Source of the DNA: Amphiplicatus metriothermophilus
GTDB taxonomy: Bacteria > Pseudomonadota > Alphaproteobacteria > Caulobacterales > Parvularculaceae
Length of the DNA: 64,000 nucleotides
Direction: 5' to 3'
NCBI RefSeq assembly: GCF_900199215.1
Contig: NZ_FZQA01000003.1
Coordinates: 310,001 to 374,000, forward strand
A program made the position numbers and the translations under genes. This document shows, in pieces, positions 26,173 through 35,914 of the stretch. The notes beneath the pieces were generated by a model. The model made no database searches and had not been told where the DNA came from. It saw only the letters and a program-made list of their open reading frames with translations. Position 1 is the stretch's first letter; every line of letters begins with the position of its first letter.

Positions 26173-29100
26173 TTATACGGCGGGGCGCATCCGCTCCGTC
26201 AGGTCGCCGAGCTTTTTGGCAAGCAGCGACAGCTTGCCGACGCTGGTGACGCCGCCGCCGAGTTCGAGCTCGGTCACGAAGCGCTCGTAATTCTCGATCG
26301 CCCCCTCGCTGGTCTTGCGCCAGCGCGCCAGCACGTCCTCCAGCCATTCGGGCGTCGGCTTCTTGGGATCCGTCCTGGCGTAGGCGATGATGTTCGCCGC
26401 CAGCGCCCCTTGGCGCGCGGAGATGTCCTCGACGAGACGGCGCGCCGCCAGCCGGTCGAAGTGATCTGCAGGCGGATAGTTTCTCACCTGATCGCGCGCG
26501 AAATCGAGGCTGAAACGATGACCGACCGCGAAGTAGATCGCGCCGGCGGCCTCGCTCGACCAGCCGCTCTCGCGCGCGAGGTTCACCACGTCGAAAGCGC
26601 GCTCGAGCGCCGGCATTAGCGCGGCTTCCCGAGCGAGCTCCTCCGGCGCGCCCTCGCGCAGCCATTGCGCGGCGCGCGCCTCCAGCGCTTTAGCTGCGCC
26701 CGACGGCAGTATCGACGGCAGCGCGGCCTTGAACGCCGCGATCGGCGCGCCGTACTGGTCGATCAGCCCTTTCAGGCCTCGCTGCTCGATCAGGCCGACC
26801 GCATGCGGATCGCTGACGATCCGGTAAAGCTGCTCGCGCAAGAGCTCCGATGCGGTGTTGTAAAGCGCGATCTGCAACGAAGCAGGCGCCTTGTTGTCGA
26901 GCGCGTCGACGGCGGCGGCGAAGCTCGCGAGGTTGAGAATGCGGCGCGCCGCCTCGTAAGCCAGCGCGACCTCGGCCGCCCGCGCGCCCGTCGCTTCGAC
27001 GGCGCGATAGGGAAAGCTCGCCCCGCAAGTGTCGACGATCTCGTTGGAAAGTCGCGTCGCGATGATTTCCCGGCGCAGGCGGTGGCGGACGATGCAGTCC
27101 TTGAACCGGTGTAATTCGTCCGGGAAATAGGCGAACAGCTCCCGCTCGAGCATGGGATCGTCCGGCGCGTCGGATTCCACGAGCGATTCGAAGAGCCACA
27201 TCTTTGCATAGGCGAGCAGCACCGCGAGCTCCGGCCGCGCGAGGCCGAGGCCGCGGGCTTTCAGCGTCGAGATCGCTTCCGGGTCGGGCAGGAACTCGAT
27301 CGCCCGGTCGAGGCGGCCTTCCCGCTCAAAGGCGGCGATGAGTCGGGCGTGGCCGTCGATCTCGCCGGGCGCGAGCGCCTCCATCATCGAAAGCGCGCGG
27401 GTCTGGTCGTAATTGTGACGCAAAACGTGCGCCGCCACGTCCTCGGTCATGGCCCGCAACAGCTCGTTGCGGTCCTCGGATTTGAGGTCGCCGTGCTCGA
27501 TGGCGGACGAAAGAAGGATCTTGATGTTCACTTCGTGGTCGGAGCAGTCGACGCCGGCCGAATTGTCGATGGCGTCGGTGTTGATGCGCCCGCCCTTGCG
27601 CGCGAATTCGATGCGCCCGCGCTGCGTGAAGCCGAGATTGGCGCCTTCGCCGACGACCTTGGCCCGAGCCTCGCCGGCGTTGATGCGCACGGCGTCGTTG
27701 GCGCGGTCGCCGACCTCGGCGTTCTCCTCGTCCGACGCCTTGAAATAGGTGCCGATGCCGCCGAGCCAGAATAGCTCGACCGGCGAGGCGAGAACTGCGC
27801 GGATAAGCTCGTTGGGCGTGAGCTTGTCGGCCTTGATGTCAAGGAGCGCCTTCATTTCTGGCGAGACCGGAATGGATTTCGCCGAGCGCGAAAATACGCC
27901 GCCGCCTTTCGAGATGAGCGCTTTGTCGTAATCCTGCCAGGACGAGCGGGGCAGCTCGAACAGGCGCTTGCGCTCTTCATAGGACGTCGCGGGATCGGGA
28001 TTCGGGTCGATGAAGATGTCGCGGTGGTCGAAAGCGGCGACCAGTCTGATCTGCTTCGAGAGCAGCATGCCGTTGCCGAACACGTCGCCCGACATGTCGC
28101 CGACGCCGGCGACCGTGAAGGGCTCGGTCTGGATGTCCTTGCCGAGTTCGCGGAAATGGCGCTTGACCGCCTCCCAGGCGCCGCGGGCGGTGATGCCCAT
28201 CGCCTTGTGGTCGTAGCCGGCCGAGCCGCCAGAGGCGAATGCGTCGCCCAGCCAGAATCCGTACTCGGCGGAAATCGCGTTCGCAGTGTCGGAAAATGTC
28301 GCAGTGCCCTTGTCGGCGGCGACGACGAGATAGGGATCGTTATGGTCCCACAGAACCATGTTCGCCGGCGGCTTGACCGCGCCGCCCACGATATTGTCGG
28401 TCAGGTCGAGCAGGCCGCGGATGAACAGCTTGTAGGCTTCGCGCCCTTCCTCGAAGATCGCCGCGCGATCGCCGCCGACGGGAAGCTGCTTCGGATAAAA
28501 TCCGCCTTTCGAACCGGTCGGCACGATGACGGCGTTCTTCACGCGCTGGGCCTTGACGAGCCCCAGAACTTCCGTGCGGAAATCTTCCCGTCTGTCCGAC
28601 CAGCGTATGCCGCCGCGCGAGACGGGACCGAAGCGCAGATGCACGCCGTCGACGCGCGGGCCGGAGACGAAGATCTCGCGATAGGGCTTCGGATCGGGCA
28701 GGCCTTCCACCTTCTGGCTGTCGATCTTGAAGGAAATGTACGGTTTGGATGCGCCGTCCGCTTCGCGTTGATAAAAGTTCGTGCGCGTCATCGCCGAGAA
28801 GAGATTGAGATAGCGCCGCATGATGCGGTCTTCGTCGAGGCTTTCGACCGCTTCCAGAGACTTCAGAACCCTCTCCTCGGCGGCGGCGACTTCGTCTTCG
28901 CGCCTGTCGGCGTCCTTGGGGCCGGTCGGATTGAAACGCGCATGGAAGACTGCGATGAGCTGTCGCGCGATGTCATGATGCTTGACGAGGGCTTCTTCGA
29001 TATATTTTTGCGAGAAGGAGAAGCCGGCCTGCATGTGAAACTTTGCGCAGGCGCGCAGCATCCACGCCTCGCGCCAGTTGAGCCCGGCGTTGACCACGAG

Positions 29101-31068
29101 CGCGTTGAACCCGTCGTCCTCGCACCATCCTTCGAGAACGGCCGCCAGGGCGTCTTCGAGAAGCGCCTTGATCGCGGCGATGTCGACGCTGCGGCCGAAT
29201 TTTTCTTCCGTATGGAAATCATGTATCCAGACGGGTTCCGCGCCGGCCGGTCGAACGACGAAGCCCGCCTCCTGAATGACGCTGAGGCCGAGATTTTCGA
29301 GCGTCGGGATGAGGGAAGAAAGCCGCATCGGGCCGCCGCGGCGGTATATCTTGAGCCTGATTTCGCTGTCGGCGTCGCCCGGCCTGCGGAAGACGCGCAG
29401 CTCCCGCTCGGCCGAAGTCATGGCCTCGATTTCCGCGATGTCGACGAGCGCTTCCTCGGCGGAGGTTTTTTCGCGATAACCGGCGTCGAAGGCCTTTTCG
29501 TATTTGGCGTAAAGCCCGCGCGGCGTCGCGCCTTCATGGGCGGCGCGCATGGCGTCGAGCAGATCGTCGGTCCACTCCCGGCAGATGGCGCGGATGCGGC
29601 GCGTGAGCTCGGCGATTCCGGGTCCCTGCGGGGCGCCGGGATTGAGCCCGATGATGAAATGCACGCGCACGAGCGCCGCGTCGCCGAAATAGGGATAGAA
29701 CGCCGACACGCGCCCTTCGAAGGTCGAAGCGAGAAGCGCGCCGATCGCTTCGCGCACTTCGGAGGAGAACTTCTCGCGCGGCACGTAGACGAGCGCCGAA
29801 ATGAACCGGTCAAAACGGTCGCGCCGCATGAAAAGCTTCACGCGCGGGCGTTTGTACAAACGCAGGATTCCGAGCGCCGTTTCGCGCAGCGTGTCGATGT
29901 CGATCTGGAACATCTCGTCGCGCGGGAACGTCTCGAGAATGTTGATGACGGCCTTTTCGTTATGGCCGCCCGGAATGAAGCCGGCGCTTTCGACGACGTT
30001 GCGCACTTTCGCACGAAGCAACGGAATGTCGGAGGCGGGGCGATTATAGGCGTCCGAAGTGAAGAGGCCGACGAAGCGGTCCTCGCCGTTCACCTTTCCG
30101 TCTACGGAATAGGTCTTCACGCCGATATAATCCATGTAGACGCGGCGGTGAACGAGCGATTTGGCGTTGGCCTTGGCGACGAGAATCGACTCGCCCGAGC
30201 GCATGAACTCCTCGACGGCGGGCGACAGGTGCCCTTCCTCGGAATAGGTGGATTTCAGCACGCGCCGCGCCTTGTCGCGCAGAATGCCGAGGTCGCTTTC
30301 GGGATCGTGCTCGAAAACGACCTGGCCGCCGTCCTTCGCGTAGCGGTAATGGCGCACGCCGAGAAAGGCGAAACGGTTGTCCCACAGCCATTTCAGGAAC
30401 TCGACTGCTTCGCGCTGCTCCTCGCGCGCGACGCCCTCGGGCCGCGAGCGTTCGAGCTGCGCGATGCAGCTCGCCAGGCGCGCGCGCATCGGCTCCCAAT
30501 CGGCGACCGCGAGCGCGACGTCGTCAAGGACGCGCTTGAGCTCGGCTTCGAGCTGCGGGATCTCCTCGTCGTCGATGGGCGGATCCATCTCCGCATGGAT
30601 CATGGACTCCCGGACCGGCGTTCCGCCTTCGAGCACGCGCCGGCCCTTGTCGTCGCGGGCGACGTCTACGACCGCGTTGACGAAGAACGAGACGGCCTTG
30701 CCTGCATCGGCGAGCGCGCCGGTGACGGAGTCGACGAGGAACGGTTTGTCGTCGGCGACGATGTCGAGAAAGAGCCGGGTCTGGCGCCAGTCCTTCGCCT
30801 TGTTGAGACGCAGCTTGATGAGATGCGCGCCCGGCGCGCGTTTCTCGCTCGCCTTCCAGGCCGCGACGGCGCGATCAAGAAGAAGCTGCGGCTCCTCCCA
30901 GAACCTGTCTTCCCCGGTCGCGAAGCGGACGATCTGCGTCGCATAGCTCGCAAAAGCAGGGGAGATTTCGCCGTTCGCGTCGAACTCGCCGCGTTTCGTT
31001 TCCTTTGCGAAGGCGAGAAGCTTGCCGAGAATGGCTTCGTCGGCGTCGGACTGGAACCCTTCGGGCAT
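26173..31068 (-). CDS. gdh: Large NAD-specific glutamate dehydrogenase (180-kDa class)
   Basis: Oxidatively deaminates glutamate to 2-oxoglutarate, linking amino-acid breakdown to the TCA cycle. 1631 residues, the size of the class typified by the Pseudomonas and Streptomyces enzymes, with long regulatory N- and C-terminal extensions around a central catalytic core. Core motifs include [35 protein letters not shown], the Asn-Asp region [19 protein letters not shown], and [15 protein letters not shown]. An in-frame ATG lies 34 codons upstream, but the start at 31068 is preferred because it follows a near-ideal GGAGGAAAAGCAG site and gives [15 protein letters not shown]. It ends the long minus-strand block. 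Confidence 0.97.
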   Translation of the reverse strand: MPEGFQSDADEAILGKLLAFAKETKRGEFDANGEISPAFASYATQIVRFATGEDRFWEEPQLLLDRAVAAWKASEKRAPGAHLIKLRLNKAKDWRQTRLFLDIVADDKPFLVDSVTGALADAGKAVSFFVNAVVDVARDDKGRRVLEGGTPVRESMIHAEMDPPIDDEEIPQLEAELKRVLDDVALAVADWEPMRARLASCIAQLERSRPEGVAREEQREAVEFLKWLWDNRFAFLGVRHYRYAKDGGQVVFEHDPESDLGILRDKARRVLKSTYSEEGHLSPAVEEFMRSGESILVAKANAKSLVHRRVYMDYIGVKTYSVDGKVNGEDRFVGLFTSDAYNRPASDIPLLRAKVRNVVESAGFIPGGHNEKAVINILETFPRDEMFQIDIDTLRETALGILRLYKRPRVKLFMRRDRFDRFISALVYVPREKFSSEVREAIGALLASTFEGRVSAFYPYFGDAALVRVHFIIGLNPGAPQGPGIAELTRRIRAICREWTDDLLDAMRAAHEGATPRGLYAKYEKAFDAGYREKTSAEEALVDIAEIEAMTSAERELRVFRRPGDADSEIRLKIYRRGGPMRLSSLIPTLENLGLSVIQEAGFVVRPAGAEPVWIHDFHTEEKFGRSVDIAAIKALLEDALAAVLEGWCEDDGFNALVVNAGLNWREAWMLRACAKFHMQAGFSFSQKYIEEALVKHHDIARQLIAVFHARFNPTGPKDADRREDEVAAAEERVLKSLEAVESLDEDRIMRRYLNLFSAMTRTNFYQREADGASKPYISFKIDSQKVEGLPDPKPYREIFVSGPRVDGVHLRFGPVSRGGIRWSDRREDFRTEVLGLVKAQRVKNAVIVPTGSKGGFYPKQLPVGGDRAAIFEEGREAYKLFIRGLLDLTDNIVGGAVKPPANMVLWDHNDPYLVVAADKGTATFSDTANAISAEYGFWLGDAFASGGSAGYDHKAMGITARGAWEAVKRHFRELGKDIQTEPFTVAGVGDMSGDVFGNGMLLSKQIRLVAAFDHRDIFIDPNPDPATSYEERKRLFELPRSSWQDYDKALISKGGGVFSRSAKSIPVSPEMKALLDIKADKLTPNELIRAVLASPVELFWLGGIGTYFKASDEENAEVGDRANDAVRINAGEARAKVVGEGANLGFTQRGRIEFARKGGRINTDAIDNSAGVDCSDHEVNIKILLSSAIEHGDLKSEDRNELLRAMTEDVAAHVLRHNYDQTRALSMMEALAPGEIDGHARLIAAFEREGRLDRAIEFLPDPEAISTLKARGLGLARPELAVLLAYAKMWLFESLVESDAPDDPMLERELFAYFPDELHRFKDCIVRHRLRREIIATRLSNEIVDTCGASFPYRAVEATGARAAEVALAYEAARRILNLASFAAAVDALDNKAPASLQIALYNTASELLREQLYRIVSDPHAVGLIEQRGLKGLIDQYGAPIAAFKAALPSILPSGAAKALEARAAQWLREGAPEELAREAALMPALERAFDVVNLARESGWSSEAAGAIYFAVGHRFSLDFARDQVRNYPPADHFDRLAARRLVEDISARQGALAANIIAYARTDPKKPTPEWLEDVLARWRKTSEGAIENYERFVTELELGGGVTSVGKLSLLAKKLGDLTERMRPAV

Positions 31069-31286
31069 TCTGCTTTTCCTCCAGGCGCCGGCGCATGACG
31101 CGAACGGCCGCCCCTCAAGGGCGGCTTCCGGCCGCGAAAGCGGGTCCTCGCCCGCATTCGCAGCGGTCATGCGATGCGGCTTCTTGATGGCGCGGTCTTA
31201 ACGTGAAGACGTTCAGGAAGTCTAACGAATTGAATGTCGCGGCGCCGTCTCGAAGACCCATCGGTCATCCGCGCCGGTCTTGCGCG

Positions 31287-32033
31287 TCAGACGGCCGCCG
31301 CGCCCGCGCCGTGCGGCGCATCCTGTTCAGGCGCCTCCTCCGCATCAAGATTGCGTCTGGCCAAAGAGGTCCGCGGGAACCGCCGCTGCGCCTGCCCGCC
31401 CAGATGGCGGTTCAGCAGGAAAAGCGCGACCGCGCCGGCGAGGAACGCCGCGGCGGCGCCGAAAAACGCGAGCGCCGGTCCGCCGACGCGCCAGGCGCCG
31501 ACGAAGCAGAACAGCGCGGCCGGAGCCCAAAGCGCGGCGGCGCTCTTGTCGTGAGGAGCGTGCAGCATGGCCGCCCCGAGAGCGCCGACGAGGATCAGCG
31601 CAAGGGTCTGCATCGCAAGGGCGTCGGGCGCGCCCGCCGGCAGGACGATGACCGCGCCCGCGCCGAATCCGGCGCCGAGCGCGCTCAGCGCCGCGGTGTA
31701 GTTCGCCCGCCAGAGAAAGGGGCGCGCGGCGCTGGCTGAACCGGCGCGGAAATCGGCGAGCAGACGGCGGCATGCGTAAAGCGCGCCGAGCAGGATCGCC
31801 GCCCAGACGAAGGCGCGAAAAGGATAGGCGCCGCCGGCGGTCACGGCGATGAAAATTCCGACGCCGGCGATGAGCGCGAGCCCCGCGCCGCCCCAGCGGG
31901 AGAGCAGGTCGATCAAGTGAAGCTGCGCCGCGCGCGAGCGCGGACGCCTTCTCGGGCGGGCCCGGCGCGCCTCCGCTTCCAGACGGGCCTGCAGTTCGTG
32001 GACGGCGGGCCGCGCGCCTGGAGATCTTTGCAT
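31287..32033 (-). CDS. Hypothetical multi-pass membrane protein
   Basis: 248 residues with a basic Arg-rich N-terminal 35 residues ([13 protein letters not shown]) and then about seven hydrophobic segments in which Ala, Leu and Gly predominate. The C-terminus is polar. No family recognised; the pattern resembles small integral membrane proteins linked to sensory or envelope functions, but no motif decides this. The start follows CGGGAGGGCTAC. A full CtrA box lies 52 bases before the start, which suggests cell-cycle-timed expression. Confidence 0.65.
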   Translation of the reverse strand: MQRSPGARPAVHELQARLEAEARRARPRRRPRSRAAQLHLIDLLSRWGGAGLALIAGVGIFIAVTAGGAYPFRAFVWAAILLGALYACRRLLADFRAGSASAARPFLWRANYTAALSALGAGFGAGAVIVLPAGAPDALAMQTLALILVGALGAAMLHAPHDKSAAALWAPAALFCFVGAWRVGGPALAFFGAAAAFLAGAVALFLLNRHLGGQAQRRFPRTSLARRNLDAEEAPEQDAPHGAGAAAV

Positions 32034-32084
32034 GTAGCCCTCCCGACCTGATTTGCCGTCGTTTCCGACTCCGCCGTCCTGGCG

Positions 32085-32099
32085 TTAAATTCGCGTTAA
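32085..32099 (-). promoter_or_regulatory. CtrA binding box
   Basis: TTAA-ATTCGCG-TTAA, a perfect TTAA-N7-TTAA, followed by C as in the consensus TTAAC. It lies between 32034 and 32188, in front of the membrane-protein gene 31287-32033 and downstream of the TPR gene, so only the former is an obvious target. CtrA is the master cell-cycle regulator whose phosphorylation depends on DivL and CckA; divL is two genes upstream. Confidence 0.65.
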
Positions 32100-32188
32100 C
32101 GTTCAGGCGGCCTTGGCCAATCTGGTGAAGCGATTTGCCGGCGCGGTCGAGGCTTTTTGGAAAGCAGAAGCCGTCGCCGGGCGCGGCG

Positions 32189-32884
32189 TCAGCGCGCGCC
32201 GCCGTCGTCTGTTTCTTCCAGCCGTCTGTAATGCGCGTCGATCGCGACGCCGAGCTGCTGAAGCTCGCCGCGCAGGACGAGCGCGTCGACATTCATGGGA
32301 TCGAGCTTGAGCGCGGCGACGACATCCTCCGCCGCGGCGCGATGCTTGAGAAGGGCCATATGCGCGCGGGCGCGGTCGACATAGGCGTCCGTCGAGACGA
32401 AGCCGGCCTGTTCGGCCTTCGTGACCGCATCGGCGGCGGCCTGATATTCCTCCCGCGCGAGGCGGATCTTCGCGGCGGTCAGGTAAAGCTCACCGGCTTC
32501 GGGCGCCCTGGCGAAGGCCGCGTCCAGCGCCTCGGCGGCGAGACCGATTTCGCCCGCTTCGAGCCAGGCGCGGGCGGCCTGCGCGAGAATGCGCGCGCGC
32601 ACGAGGTCGTCGCCCGCGTCGGGCCTGTCGGCGAGTTCGAGAAGCCGAACGGCGGCGAGTTTCGGATAGCCGGCTGCAAGGTCGGCGACCGCAAGACAAT
32701 GAAGCGCCGGCGCGCCGCCGCCGTCCGCATGCCAGCGCTCGGCGGCCTTTCGCGCCTCGGCGATGCTTTCGCCGAGACGGGCGACGCATTCCTCATAGCG
32801 CGTGTCGAGAACTTCGTGGGCCAGCGGGAGCGGTTCGGACACGGCGAGCGCCGCGGCGAGCGCCGCGATGTGGAGACCGATCAT
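32189..32884 (-). CDS. Exported TPR-repeat protein
   Basis: 231 residues with a short signal (LHIAALAAALAVSE) and then Ala-rich helix pairs of tetratricopeptide type, for example AAEALDAAFARAPEAGELYL and AAEDVVAALKLDPMNVDAL, the second being a good TPR match. TPR proteins are protein-binding scaffolds; the partner is unknown. It begins 44 bases after the divL stop and may share its transcript. Two Cys (ECVARL and LHCLAV) could form a disulfide in the periplasm. Confidence 0.75.
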   Translation of the reverse strand: MIGLHIAALAAALAVSEPLPLAHEVLDTRYEECVARLGESIAEARKAAERWHADGGGAPALHCLAVADLAAGYPKLAAVRLLELADRPDAGDDLVRARILAQAARAWLEAGEIGLAAEALDAAFARAPEAGELYLTAAKIRLAREEYQAAADAVTKAEQAGFVSTDAYVDRARAHMALLKHRAAAEDVVAALKLDPMNVDALVLRGELQQLGVAIDAHYRRLEETDDGGAR

Positions 32885-32928
32885 GCGTCGAGCCTATACC
32901 GCCGGGAGAGGGCGAAAAAGCGGCGGCG

Positions 32929-35658
32929 TCATTCCGCTGCGCGGGCTTTGGGCCGGGCGCGCCTTGGCGCGCGGCGGCGCGGGCTGGCGGCGGGCTCCTT
33001 CTTGGGCGAGGCGCCGTCTTTGGGCGGCTTCCCCTCGCGGCGCGTCGCCGAGGCGGGGGCGGCCGCATCGGGCGCGCCAGCCGCAGTCTCGGGCGGAGAC
33101 GGCAGATAGCAGGTCACGCGCGTGCCTTTGCCGGGCTCGGACTCCATGCGCACCCAGCCGCCATGCAACGTGATGAAGCGCTGCACCAGCGACAGGCCCA
33201 GCCCGGCGCCGGCGCTCGGGCCGCGGCTCTCGAACGGATCGAAGGCCTTGGCCTGATCCTCTGGCGAGACGCCGCGGCCGGTGTCGGCGACCCAGACGCG
33301 CACGAGGCCGGGCGCGCGATCTGCGCCGAGCACGACCTCGCCGCCGGCGCCCGTATAGGCGAAGGCGTTCGACAGCAGATTGAACAGCACCTGTTTCAGA
33401 CGCTTCACGTCCGCCCTGATGCAGCCGATGTCCTTGGGGCAGTCGACCTTGAGCGAGACCTGCGTGTCTTCCGCCTTCAGCGCGGCGTAGGTGGCCGCGC
33501 TTTCGAGCAGGTCGCGCACGTCGACCTCGCCCGGCTCGAGCGTCATCTTGCCGGCGTCGATCACGGCGAGGTCGATGATGTCGTTGATCAGATCGCGCAG
33601 GTGATGCGAGGCCGAAAGAATGCTGGCGATGTAATCCTTCTGCCGATCGTTCAGCACGCCGAACATCTGTCCGTCGAGCATCTCGGCGAAGCCGATGATC
33701 GTCGCGAGCGGCGTTCTGAGCTGGTACGAGACATGGTCGACGAATTTCGACTTCTGCCGGTCGATGTCTTCGAGGAAGGCGTTGCGCTCCTTGAGCTCTT
33801 TCTCGCGCTCGCGGCTGTCGGTCACGTCCAGGAAGTGCGCGAGCGTCGCGCCGTCGGGCAGCGGCTCGATTCCGAAAGACAGGGTCCGCCCGTCCGCCAG
33901 GGCGACGGAAAGGTCCTTGACGGAGACGCGATCCTCCGGCGACAGCGACGTCGCGCGACGCTTGATGTCGGCGATCGCCTCGTCGCCGGCGCGGATCTGG
34001 TCTTTGAGCGCGGCGAGGACGCGATCGATATGCGGCCGCGCGTTCAGAAGCTCTTCATCGAGGCGCCACAGCCGCAGGAAAGAGGCGTTGTATAGGCGCA
34101 ACGATCCGTCTGCAGAAAAAACGGCGACGCCTTCGGCGAGATTGTTCAAGGTCGCGCGTTGGACCTTGATCTGCGTATTGTAGCGCGCTTCGAGATCCAG
34201 CCGCTCCGTGATGTCGTCGAAGACGCACAGGACGCCGCCGAGCGGATGGCGCGCGCGCGCCACGCGCAGGGTGCGCCCGTCCGGCAGGTGCCAGATGTCG
34301 TCCGGCGCCTCGCCGTCGCGCTCGCCCCCGGGCGCGGCGAGTTCGCCCGTGTAAAGGGCGAGCTGTTCGGCTTTCCATTCGGCGTAATCGGCGCGCTCGG
34401 GCAGCTTGCCGGCATGGCGCAGAAGGTCGAGGAGCTCGCCGTGGCTCGGCTGGACGGCGAGATCGGCTTCGTCGAGGCCCCATAGCCGGAGAAAAGCCTG
34501 ATTGTGATAGATGAGGTTCTGGGCCGCGCCGAACAGCGCGACGGCGGTCGGAATCTGGTCGAGCGCGCGCCGGTTCGCCTCGATGTGGTGGCGCAGCTCC
34601 GTACGCGCCCGGTCTAGCTCGGTGATGTCGACGGCGATCCCGCCGAGCGCCGCGTCGTCGGCGGCGTGCATCGGCGTCTCGACGATCTTCAGCACGCGGC
34701 GTTCGCCGCGGATGTTGACGATGATCCGGCCTTCCGCCGGCCGGCGCTCGGCGGCCGCCTTTTCGGCGATCTTGCGCGCGGCGGGATCGAGCTCGACCTG
34801 ATCCTTGAGGACCGCGGCCGGGGCGAGGCCCTCGACCGCCTCCGCATAGGCGCGGTTGACCCAGACGAGGGAAAGATCGGCGCCGCGCCGCCAGGCGGGC
34901 AGGGGCGCGCGTTCGAGCAGGGTGAGCGCGCCGTGCAGGTCTGTCGTGCGCTCGCGCACCTTGCCCATGATCCCGGTGTCCTCGGCCATGCGCGCGGCAG
35001 GGTCGGTGAGCCAGAGCGCGACCTGACCGCCGGCGACCCGGCCGTCGGCTTCGATCGCGCGGCCTTCCGAGGTCACGACGGAGCCGGAAAACGCGATTCC
35101 GTGAGCTCGCAGCTCGCGGACCTTGTCCTTGAGCTTCTTGGTCTCTCCCGGCGCGCTGTCGTCTTCGACGGGAAGCTCGCCGAGGGTTTCGAGGAGCCGG
35201 TCCACCGGGGAGGCGAGGGGGTCGTCATTTTCCCTGGCGAAGGAAAGGAGAGAGGCGAGCGCTGCCGGACCGCCGAGAATCTTGGGCAGGCCCCAGCCGC
35301 TTTCAATGGCGTCGTAATCGTCCTCCCAGACCAGCACGAGGCCCGGATGGGCCGACAGCACCGCGTCGGCCTTCTCAAGCTGCGCCTCCATCTCGGCGAG
35401 CTTCTCGGACCAGGTGACGGATTGGGTGCGCGAGGCGGCCGAGACGCGCGCCGCCCAGGCGATCGCCGCGATGGCCACGCCGACCGCGCCGGCCGCCGTG
35501 ACCGCCAGCGGATCGAACCGGCCGGCCGCGGCGGCGATATCGGCGAGCCCCTGCGCCGCGGCGGGGCTCGCGCCGAGAACGCCCGCCGCGCCTGCGCCGA
35601 AAAGCGCCCGGCGTCTCAAGCGCCCCGTCCCGCCTCTGTCTTTTTCTGCGCGCCCCAT
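32929..35658 (-). CDS. divL: DivL-type PAS kinase with Tyr at the phospho-acceptor position
   Basis: 909 residues. A Tat-like or signal-anchor N-terminus (LRRRALFGAGAAGVLG) and one membrane segment (LAVTAAGAVGVAIAAIAWAA) are followed by three PAS-like regions (about 250-350, 360-490, 500-610), a dimerisation helix and a HATPase domain (NLLSNAFAY, DTGRGVS, GAGLGLSL). In the H-box, where kinases have SHELRTPL, this protein reads SYQLRTPL: Tyr645 replaces the His. That substitution is the hallmark of DivL, the regulator that controls CckA and hence CtrA and asymmetric division. The ATP site looks intact. A Lys/Arg/Pro-rich tail of about 60 residues ends it. Caulobacter DivL is about 140 residues shorter. 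Confidence 0.88.
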   Translation of the reverse strand: MGRAEKDRGGTGRLRRRALFGAGAAGVLGASPAAAQGLADIAAAAGRFDPLAVTAAGAVGVAIAAIAWAARVSAASRTQSVTWSEKLAEMEAQLEKADAVLSAHPGLVLVWEDDYDAIESGWGLPKILGGPAALASLLSFARENDDPLASPVDRLLETLGELPVEDDSAPGETKKLKDKVRELRAHGIAFSGSVVTSEGRAIEADGRVAGGQVALWLTDPAARMAEDTGIMGKVRERTTDLHGALTLLERAPLPAWRRGADLSLVWVNRAYAEAVEGLAPAAVLKDQVELDPAARKIAEKAAAERRPAEGRIIVNIRGERRVLKIVETPMHAADDAALGGIAVDITELDRARTELRHHIEANRRALDQIPTAVALFGAAQNLIYHNQAFLRLWGLDEADLAVQPSHGELLDLLRHAGKLPERADYAEWKAEQLALYTGELAAPGGERDGEAPDDIWHLPDGRTLRVARARHPLGGVLCVFDDITERLDLEARYNTQIKVQRATLNNLAEGVAVFSADGSLRLYNASFLRLWRLDEELLNARPHIDRVLAALKDQIRAGDEAIADIKRRATSLSPEDRVSVKDLSVALADGRTLSFGIEPLPDGATLAHFLDVTDSREREKELKERNAFLEDIDRQKSKFVDHVSYQLRTPLATIIGFAEMLDGQMFGVLNDRQKDYIASILSASHHLRDLINDIIDLAVIDAGKMTLEPGEVDVRDLLESAATYAALKAEDTQVSLKVDCPKDIGCIRADVKRLKQVLFNLLSNAFAYTGAGGEVVLGADRAPGLVRVWVADTGRGVSPEDQAKAFDPFESRGPSAGAGLGLSLVQRFITLHGGWVRMESEPGKGTRVTCYLPSPPETAAGAPDAAAPASATRREGKPPKDGASPKKEPAASPRRRAPRRARPKARAAE

Positions 35659-35914
35659 CGACTTTCCGCTTCGCCGGACGGGCGGACGGCGCGTCGCCGC
35701 AGCCGTCTCGAACGCCCGCCGAACGCCATATCTAGGCTGTCCGCCGCTCCAAGCTCACAATATGTACCCGCTTCGCGGGGCGCGCCTAGACCTCGGCCCA
35801 TGAAAATTCAGTCGCGCCGGCCGGTGCTTTTCAACAGGCCCGTGTGGAAATCATGGAGAAAACGCCGCCGGGAAGCGGCGCCGAGCCGATCGACCGCCTG
35901 TCGGACGGACAATC

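Noticed and set aside
28024-31098. A 1024-codon plus-strand open frame opposite gdh
   Set aside because: It is the antisense shadow of a high-GC gene; the minus-strand protein is clearly glutamate dehydrogenase, and the antisense frame has no motif or ribosome site.
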